Origin: Stephanodiscus triporus
Taxonomy: Eukaryota; Bacillariophyta; Thalassiosirophyceae; Thalassiosirales; Thalassiosiraceae
DNA: 12,386 nt
Reading direction: 5' to 3'
Assembly: GCA_036939755.1 (NCBI GenBank)
Contig: JALLAZ010002293.1
Span: 1-12,386, forward strand
The position numbers were made by a program, and so were the translations under genes. Below, in pieces: positions 1-7,270 of the stretch; position 1 is the first letter of the stretch; each line of letters opens with the position of its first letter. Below the pieces are notes generated by a model. That model ran no database searches and had not been told where the DNA came from. It worked only from the letters and a program-made list of their open reading frames with translations.

Positions 1-22
1 GATTTATTCCGGTCTAAATCCG

Positions 23-39
23 GCTTAAATGATTTAAGC
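23..39. repeat. 17-base palindrome
   Basis: GCTTAAAT and ATTTAAGC form perfect 8-base arms around a single central G. It could be a protein-binding dyad or chance in AT-rich DNA. A similar AT-rich inverted repeat sits just before gene 2 (3770-3789), but the two differ in sequence. Confidence 0.4.
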
Positions 40-198
40 GAATTTTGACAGCCACGAAATTGCGACAGATCTTGGGGTAGAGATGATTTTTTTAGTCATT
101 GTCAACGGACAGCCTTATGTTTCGTACCTACCTATCTCTCTAGGGTAAACTACAGGCAGCTATCTCGTAGCAGTCACGAGCTGTGACCGTGCCACATC

Positions 199-270
199 AT
201 GATGACCATGATTGAGTTTGAGGCTCTGTTGGGTTGGAATCAGGGGATGCATATTATTCCTCTCAATTAG
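199..270 (+). other. upstream ORF in the leader of gene 1
   Basis: An ATG-ATG-ACC-ATG start is followed by 23 sense codons in total and a TAG at 268-270. The stop lies 18 bases before the main ATG at 289 and is in the same frame, so it also fixes the main start as the first ATG after an in-frame stop. If the transcript begins upstream of 199, this uORF would be met first by scanning ribosomes and could lower translation of gene 1. Whether it is transcribed is unknown. Confidence 0.3.
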
Positions 271-288
271 ACAGGAGAATATCACACG

Positions 289-558
289 ATGCACACATCA
301 TCGACGACGCAGTTGAGAACTGATGGCAAGGGCCACGACGACGACTACGACTACGACTACAACAATGACGTCGTCGGCGCCGCGACGATGAAGTCTGACG
401 AGATCTTGCTCCTCCGGCGGATCGAGGACGACTCGATCGGCGTCGGCGGCCCCGGCGGCGCGTCCGGGTCGGTGAGCACCGCCGACCTCCTGGACATGCT
501 GGACCGGGAGGTCAGCGCCAATCACAATCAAAATCCCAACCAAAATCGCAATCAAGGC

Positions 559-590
<32 letters not shown>

Positions 591-3500
591 TGGCGGCGGC
601 AAGGGCCGCGGGAGGGCGAGGAACGACGGCGGTTACTCGTCGGGTGACACGACGAGGAGCGCCTTCACGTCCAGGCTGCTGGGGGGTCAGACCGACGACG
701 ACCTCGACGACCCCCGGTCGACCTCGAACCTCCTGACTCTGACCACCAGGATCGGGAACCCCGACCTTGGCGTCGGCGTCGGCATCATCCCGGCGGCCGG
801 GAGGGCGTCGTCCAACGACAGCGACGTCGTCTTCGGCGCCGACGACGCCAGCGTAACTCGACCCCTGACCAACGATAGTAGCCACAGCCTCCAAGGCAGC
901 ATTGACGGCAGCGTGTCGTCGTCGTCGTTGTATCACAAATACAAGAGCGTAAGCGACGCCTCCGCATCAAAGTTGGCGGCCGACGGGACAAGGCTCAGCA
1001 GGCAGTCGTTCGACAATCCGTTCAGGAGTCGCGCCAGGATCGGCGGGGGAAGCTTCAGCGATCAAAGCCGCGACGACGGATCCACGTCCGCGGCGTCGGC
1101 GTCGTCCCTGGGGAAGCTCCTCGACAGCGGCGGGGGAGGAAGGAGGCCGAGGGGGCAGAATTCCGTCACCTTCTCCATACAGGAGGGCTCACGGGGGGAG
1201 AACTCAACCCAGTCGTCCGACGTCGTACAACCCTCGCCGGGGTCGATCGACGGGGCGGGACATCATCCCGTCTCGGTCTCGACGCGATCGAGTCGTCAGT
1301 CGAGCAAATCGAGCAAGTCGAGCAAATCGAGCAGGTCGAGCAGGAGCTCCCACGGCAGCGCGACGACTGCGAGCACTCACTCCAGCGGAGATTCCTTGCA
1401 GGAGAGGAGGAGGAGGAGGGAACTTGTGCCCGTCAAGGACAGGCCGTCGTCGGATCATCGTCATCGTAGGGCGAGGAAGTCACCCGCCGCGACGGCGACG
1501 GCGACGGCGACGGATGGCCTGAGCAAGTGGCAACCCATTCGCAATCGCAAGAGGGGATCGACCGGCGCGGGTGACGGGGTCGGCGAATCCTCACGAATCC
1601 CGTACGGTAATCGACGCGCCGCGGGAAGAGGGGGGGGAGGGGGGAGCGATGTCGACGACGATGATGACGACGATGACAACGACGGCGATGCGGGGGCCTA
1701 CCACGGCAAGAACCTGCACGATCACCATCCCGTGCGGTACCCCAAACGGAGCAGCTACTGCGATAATGGTGGCGGCGGATCGAACCGGAGCAATGAGGAT
1801 GAGAACGAGGAGGAGGACGACGTCGTCGTGCCTCTGGCGCGCTGTCGTGGGGGTGGCCCGGGGGACGACGACGCGTCGAACGACGAGGACGAGGACGGCC
1901 TGTTCCGGAGGGTTGGGAGAGTCCGGGACGGGGATGGCGGTGGAGGTCGGAAGGATGGCGATTTCCTGGACGGTTTGATCGCCTCCACCACCGCCGCCAG
2001 GGCGGGCGGTGGGGGGCGCCTCGGCAGCTTCGACGACGGCGACGATGCGGTCAGCGTGGGAGAAACGTCTTTCCTGTCGGAACTGTTGGCGAGTAACAAT
2101 GCCGCGCGGCACCGGGGGGGATTAAGGAGGAGCGTCGCTGGAAGCGTCGCGTCTGTGAACACCTCCGGACAGTCCATTGGCGCGACCACCCTCACCTCCC
2201 ACACTGACAACTCGTCGGAGAAGATGGACTTCGTCAACATTTACTCTGTGGATGCGAATAACAGGCAACAAAAACGAAGACAGCGATCACATCATTCTCG
2301 ATGGCGGGTCAATACCGCCACGATCAGACAGCATTGCGATCGCGTCGCAACGAAGGTGCGACAGAGCCGTGCCTTCCGAAGGATGGAACAATGCTTCAAC
2401 GAGGGAAGCGACGCTCTGCCCCAAAGCGTACGACAGAGCCATGCCTTTCGAAGGATGGAACGATGTTACCATGAGGGAGGCGAGGTGCTGCCCCAAAATC
2501 GTATGGAGATTGCGATGTTTTTAGTTTGCGGATTGTTACTGTGGCCGTTGGTGCATGTGGCAATCATAATCGCCACGGGCGGCGGGGATGCTGGTGGTGG
2601 GAGGAGTGGAAACGTTGGAAGGAATGGCGGCGGGTATTTCGGGGGCGAAATTCAATTCGTAGATAGTTCGGGACGCAAGAAACAGTTAGGCGGCCGGTTA
2701 GGCAGTAGAACGCGAAACAAAAAGGGAGCCGAGATTGACGGCATCGGCCAAACCCCGCTATATTCGATGGGGGAGTCCATGAATGCATGGGCAGGGTCCT
2801 CTCAGGTCATGTTGAGCAAGTACAGCTCCCTCCGCGAGAACTTTATTCTGATCCCCGATGCCGATTGGATCGAGCTGCAGATAATTCGCAGCAAGGCGGC
2901 ATCGATGCAGTCGGGTTCCGACGGTGGATTCCTGTCTAACTTTTTTCAAAAGTCATCCAGCACATACGATGCGCCAAGAAAACCACCGAAGCGACTGCCA
3001 TTGCCGTCCACGATCGACCCGGTTTACAATTCCACGGCATCTATGGTACTGTTCTCCATCACCCCCATGAGTAAGGATGCTAAATATGCGAATACAATTT
3101 TATGGCAAGCAATACGGCGTTCGTTGCGGCCGCGCCCGATCGACGTATGGCCGTGCTGGTCTCACAATTCACTTGCGCAGTTTCGCGAGGATGGATATAC
3201 TGTAATGTATCCATACAGTATGAGACAGGAGGCGCGAATGGGATTGACAAAACTGGCAAAGAACTTAGGCCAATCAATTCTGTATGAATACATTACATGG
3301 TCGGAATCATCGTCTCATGCAGACGTTGGCGGTGGTGATACAATTCGAGGACGAGGAGAAGGAGGGTCCATCGAGGAACGTGCCGGGAGTGTACGACTTG
3401 TTGGCAAGGACGGCAGCGCAATCGTCATACCAGCTCTTCCCAATGGAAGGTCGGACATCATGATCCGTCGGACACTTTCCACTGACCCATCTTCTTCAGA

Positions 3501-3615
3501 TGCGGGACAAGAGCCGGCGGTGGTCATGAGACGTGTGAAAGATTTACCCGTGGAAGATGAGCTGACAATGCGTGAGTGGGAAGGCCCACCTCTGGAAAAA
3601 ATCGCGTTGAAATAA
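289..3615 (+). CDS. single-pass membrane protein, disordered N-terminus, DUF3293-like C-terminal domain
   Basis: An uninterrupted 1108-residue reading frame with an in-frame stop 18 bases upstream of its ATG. Residues 1 to about 690 are low-complexity: Asp/Tyr and Asn/Gln tracts, a poly-Gly run, a Ser/Lys/Arg repeat (about 334-356) and poly-Asp, so probably disordered. Two tandem 24-residue basic repeats follow (690-737), then one hydrophobic helix (about 741-763, beginning IAMFLVCGLLLW). By the positive-inside rule the N-terminal side should face the cytosol. Residues about 919-1004 (FSITPMS, a central YANTILWQAIRRSL helix, then LAKNLGQSILYEY) resemble the DUF3293 pattern of an early S-x-T/N-P segment and a late FGQ-type motif. 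This is recalled from memory and not aligned. The family has no known function. An Asn-Ser-Thr glycosylation sequon precedes it. GC content falls clearly from the N-terminal to the C-terminal coding part. The frame is reliable; function is unknown. Confidence 0.8.
1300..1344 (+). repeat. five 9-base units encoding Ser/Lys/Arg repeats
   Basis: Five consecutive units of the form TCGAGCARR (1300-1308, 1309-1317, 1318-1326, 1327-1335, 1336-1344) encode repeated Ser-Ser-Lys or Ser-Ser-Arg within gene 1. The 9-base period keeps the frame. The peptide resembles RS-like phosphorylatable linkers. Confidence 0.75.
2356..2499 (+). repeat. two tandem 72-base in-frame repeats in gene 1
   Basis: Units 2356-2427 and 2428-2499 both encode 24 residues beginning VRQS-x-AFRRME-x-C and ending LPQ. 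By hand count 16 of 24 residues are identical. The repeats are basic with conserved Cys, Phe and Met-Glu positions and end two codons before the transmembrane helix, so they form a juxtamembrane amphipathic or basic segment. Confidence 0.85.
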
Positions 3616-3798
3616 GAATATCAAAATGTTAACAATAGGTATCAAACCCGCGACCCACCACAAAACCTGTTTCAAGCATACTTGGGGGCGGAGGAGAGTT
3701 AAGTTGGTGTGGGGTGGTTCAGGGGGGAAAAAGACAAGCACAATTTTCTGGGGGGGGGGCTTGGGCTGCGAATTTAAAAGTTTAAATTCAAAGGCGGG
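3616..3798 (+). promoter_or_regulatory. short spacer between genes 1 and 2
   Basis: Only 183 bases separate the stop of gene 1 from the ATG of gene 2 on the same strand, so this must hold both the 3' end of one and the promoter or leader of the other. It contains a run of ten G (3750-3759) and an AT-rich inverted repeat (3770-3789). No canonical AATAAA is seen. Confidence 0.45.
3770..3789. repeat. 20-base inverted repeat just before the gene 2 start
   Basis: GAATTTAAA and TTTAAATTC are perfect 9-base arms separated by AG. The right arm ends 9 bases before the ATG at 3799. The left half includes an in-frame TAA (3775-3777) that bounds the gene 2 reading frame. In RNA it would be a weak all-A/U hairpin with G-C closing pairs; as DNA it could be a dyad binding site. 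Confidence 0.5.
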
Positions 3799-6504
3799 AT
3801 GAAAGACTGTGTTGGCGACGACAACCGACGAAGAAGAGCTATCGACGCCGAGGAGGAGAATCAGCAGGCGATGACACTGCCCGTCGAATGTTACGCCCAG
3901 TCGAACGGCGAGGTCGCGACGTTCGAAAGAGAGTTCTCGATGCCTGATTTGAACTCGAGCGAGCACAGCCAGGGCGGCGCGCAGCGCAGGGTCAGGCGAA
4001 TGAACGTTATGGACGAAGAGCGTAGTGCGATGCTGCCATCAACACCGCAATGGAGTAGCAATGCTTGCACATATGTTAATGAAGATAATCCTACTCGATG
4101 TGAATTGTGTCGAGAAAAGCGGCCGGAGATGAAAGCTGCTAAAGTTTCACTTGAGTCGACTCACGAAGGGCAGGATAGGTTCAAGAAGGGCCACGGCTCC
4201 GACTTGGAGGAAAATCTATTCTCCTTCTTTTCCAAGAAGGCACCATCGCCGTCATTGTCATCGGCATCGTTGTCGAAGTCGTCGTCTCCGTCTGCTTCCG
4301 GTCCCGCCTCCGCGACCGACATCGTAGTCGACACAACGGCGGCGCGGTCGTCGTCTTCTTCTTCTGCGGCGCATCGCAAGATCCTGTCCGAGATCACCGT
4401 GGGAACGAGGCTCGCCGTGTACTGGCCCGACGACGACGAGCACTACCCCTGCACGATACACGCGCACCGACCCAGGCGCGGCCAGGACCCGGGACACCTG
4501 TACGAGCTCCACTACGATGACGGGGAGGTGGAGACGATCGACCTAGCGAGGGAGAGTTTCAGCGTCATAGGGGGAAAGAAGAAGAAGAAGGAGCCGAACG
4601 ACGACGGGCGCAACGGGAAGCGGCACAGGATACTGCAGGAAAGCAGCGAGGAGGATGAGTTCGACAAACTCGACGGCGACGAGTCGGAGGAGGAGGATGA
4701 CGCTGACTTCAGAAATACGAACTCTACCTACTACAACCAAGAGATCTCTTCTCAGCCATCCATGTCAATCGCTAACTACTGTAAGCGAGTCTCGCAGGGT
4801 GAAACCTTCAGAACTACTTTTGAGAGAGCTGTTCAGAGCAAGTTAGTGGATGATGAAAGAAGTGTTCGGCTTATACAAGAAGTAATGAATTTCCGGAAAA
4901 CTCCTTCGCCTATAGTACCAGCAGATCATGAGTTTGCAGACAAGATTCTAAAGAAAGCCAGAGAAAAACTCAAGGACGGAACGTATTTGACTTGCACCAA
5001 GGATCCGGCAGCTTATGCTCGACATGAAACGAATGGTCATAGTATTATTAGTTCATGGTCACTTCCGGAATCATCGTGCAATGTGACTGAATCATCCAAG
5101 ATGAACGCTGTGGAAATGACGAAAACTTTATTCACTCGACATGCTCAGTGCGACGACATTGGTCAGGATCGGATTCGAGTTGCCGAGACAGGAAAATTTC
5201 AAATGCTTGATGCCATAGCATCATCAAACGGGAATCCGAATTCTCCGCCACCAGCTGTCTGCGATGTTATTCCTGGACATAAGCACACTGGAAAGAATCA
5301 CGACGCAAAGCCTGGCACTATAGCTATTGAGTCCGGAGAGAGCATTGGCAAGTTGATGCTGAGGCACCTGCTGGCTAGGAGTCGTACGGTATCTGTAGAT
5401 GGCAAATCAACAATAGATGCCCTCGCGGAGGTCATAAATTCTGATGTTGACCTTACATTGACCTTACTCAGCGATAACCAACTTGTCGAAATGTGCCCCA
5501 TTTATTATCCAATGAGACGTGAAAATGGAATGTTGAATCATAATGCAATGATCGTTTTTGACAACAAAACAAATAATGTCTGCTTTGTTGCAACATCGTA
5601 TCAACTGGTGAGTGCCTGCATATCATTGACTATTTACATCTACTCAACAATACTAACCATGTTTTCTTTTGATCAATAACAGGCCTCGATACTCTCTGGC
5701 CCGTGGAACTGTGCTATAAGCAATCAGCTCATTCCCAATGCTACCAACTGGAAAGCTTTGATGTTTTACATTCACGGATCAATTGGTGCAGAAAATGTCT
5801 TTCCTGGCCGTCAAATGAGATATGATGAGTCAGCGCTATACCAAGCGAAGACTATACCGGGATGCTTGTTTTTGACTAAGATCTTCATTCACGAACGTCT
5901 AATGCCTGCTGAAGGTGTAACTATTCTAACAAGTAAACAAGTGGGAGGGATTAAATCTCATGCGACAGACCCGGATTGTGAGAAAGGTGTCCACTACTCC
6001 AATCAGCTCCAACGAGAGACAATGTCGTCATCTGAACGAGGTGTGGTTGGTGGCAATCTTAGCCAGGCTACTGATCCTGGTCGAGAAAAAGGTGTCCACT
6101 ACTCCAATCAGCTCCAACGAGAGACAATGTCGTCATCTGAACGTGCCAAGCAAAATTTTGGAGTAGCTAGGAGACATAGAAGTGGTCACATCCCAGTATG
6201 GATTATGATCGAGTCAGTGAGTACGCCCACGACATTTGAACCGCGATGTTCGAATGTTATGAGTAATTTAATACGTCTGCTGGCGAGTGTTGGAGCCATT
6301 AAGGAGAATAATATGACTTCATACAGATGGATGAAAAATTGGGTAGAAAAGGCAAAATCGAACACAGGTCCAGTAAAATGTCATACATTTTCATGCAGAG
6401 ATGACCCGAATAAAAGAAAATGGAAGTTGACTATTTACCCAGAAGGAGAGCAGCAGCCTTGTGGAGTGAAGGAGGTCGACAGGAGCATTCTAGTAGCGTT
6501 TTGA
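3799..6504 (+). CDS. RanBP2-like zinc finger and Tudor-like domain protein, two exons
   Basis: Exons 3799-5607 and 5683-6504 join in phase 0 to about 876 residues. An in-frame TAA at 3775 supports the first ATG. Residues 85-104 (W-S-S-N-A-CTYVN ... CELC) follow the RanBP2 zinc-finger pattern W-x-C-x2-C-x3-N-x6-C-x2-C, except that the first Cys is Ser87. Residues 199-257 (VGTRLAVYWPDDDEHYPCTI, later YDDGEVETIDL) look like a Tudor-type domain, similar in style to those on plant MSH6; such domains often bind methylated histone tails. A lysine-rich patch, then an acidic stretch (about 280-305), follow. From about residue 320 I recognise nothing; this part is AT-richer, contains a 35-residue tandem repeat (690-759) and ends in a basic segment. 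A chromatin or nuclear role is inference from the Tudor-like domain only. Confidence 0.75.
5608..5682 (+). other. intron of gene 2 (75 bases)
   Basis: Donor GTGAGT at 5608-5613 and acceptor AACAG ending at 5682. A perfect TACTAAC branch sequence lies at 5651-5657, with the branch A about 26 bases before the acceptor. Unspliced reading stops at a TAA (5677-5679) just before the acceptor. Splicing joins codon CTG to GCC in phase 0 and opens the frame to 6504. Confidence 0.9.
5941..6150 (+). repeat. 105-base tandem duplication in gene 2
   Basis: Units 5941-6045 and 6046-6150 encode 35 residues each (V-GG, then S-x-ATDP, ending in a motif with HYSNQLQRETMSSSER). The core is identical at all 56 bases (5983-6038 versus 6088-6143), while the flanks of each unit have diverged. 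The copy length is a multiple of three, so the frame is kept. Confidence 0.9.
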
Positions 6505-6625
6505 ATTCGGGTATATTATACTACGCTACTGATAAAAAGTGCAAATACGATCGTCTATTTGTCCTTATTTGTTTACAAGAAATGTGCGTTGCTCAATCCA
6601 TCACTAGCTCCTTAGTCTTTGTAGT

Positions 6626-6665
6626 GGTATCATCCTAGAGTTCATTCTTTTTACTAGATGATACC
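6626..6665. repeat. hairpin downstream of gene 2
   Basis: GGTATCATCCTAG (6626-6638) pairs with CTAGATGATACC (6654-6665) as 12 base pairs with one bulged C, closing a 15-base loop. It lies about 120 bases after the gene 2 stop codon. It could be a 3' UTR structure or the scar of a small mobile element; nothing distinguishes these. Confidence 0.55.
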
Positions 6666-7244
6666 GACACACACCTGAGCAGACTTTACAGCCTCCATTA
6701 AAGGAAAGGCACTTTGTTAAAGCCTCAGCCGTATATAAAAACCTTGATAAGAGCTCTCTGTTCAGGCTCCAACGTAAGGATGGACAGATAAATATCCTCG
6801 ACACGTCTCAAATTCGCCAGGGTGTCCAAGTCATTGCCTGGCGACTATCTGTGACGATGTCGAATTGCGACCTCTAGAGAGGAGTTTAGACTTCTGTTCC
6901 TCTTAAGTACTCAACCGTGCGTGAATGCATGGACTCAAGCACCAAAAGGAGCAGCAACGACAGCAACAACAATAAAAAAAGAACATTGGACTTAGGGAGA
7001 GGCATTACAATTGAGCAACAGACATTATTAATTTTCAACCAGGAACCGGGTGGGACACATTCAATCAAAGCAGAGGAGGCCGGCATTTCGCTCCTAAAGG
7101 CGCAGAGTGCGACATTGTCATGGATGAATGGGGGGATGATGAAGAAAAAAAGCGGCCACCCGCAAAATTCAATTCGCGAACAGCGACACACAACGGGGCA
7201 TAGCAACGACCAAACGAAAACACGACCCCGCATTGACAGGAACA

Positions 7245-7265
7245 GGGGGGGGGGGGGGGGGGGGG
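7245..7265. repeat. poly(G)21 / poly(C)21 tract
   Basis: Twenty-one consecutive G on the + strand. On the sense strand of gene 3 this is C21, starting five bases after the TGA stop (7273-7271), so at the very start of the 3' UTR. Tracts this long are prone to length variation and assembly error. Confidence 0.9.
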
Positions 7266-7270
7266 CGCAT

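Larger units (their letters stand above)
1..288 (+). promoter_or_regulatory. 5' leader/promoter region of gene 1
   Basis: No long coding region is seen here. The stretch is AT-richer than the coding sequence to its right. It holds a short perfect palindrome (23-39) and an upstream ORF (199-270). No clear TATA box can be assigned. The transcription start cannot be placed, so which part is promoter and which is 5' UTR is unknown. Confidence 0.4.
6505..7270. other. convergent intergenic region / 3' UTRs of genes 2 and 3
   Basis: 766 bases without a supported gene between two converging genes. Contents: a hairpin (6626-6665), a TATATAAAA sequence on + (6732-6740), AATAAA on + (6971-6976), which could serve as a distant poly(A) signal for gene 2, and a G21 tract (7245-7265). 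A 39-codon open stretch on - (6844-6725) and a + frame from an ATG at 6929 running into the antisense of gene 3 are both too weakly supported to call. Confidence 0.5.

Noticed and set aside
298..936. Minus-strand frame of 212 codons opposite gene 1
   Set aside because: Poly-Ala/Val/Arg product mirroring the low-complexity + strand; no domain features.
1298..1356. CRISPR-like or satellite array
   Set aside because: The 9-base units are contiguous, coding and in frame, with no spacers; they are a protein repeat.
1591..2240. Overlapping frames on both strands within gene 1
   Set aside because: All are repetitive shadows of GAC/GGC-rich codons; gene 1 has one uninterrupted 1108-codon frame and a plausible start.
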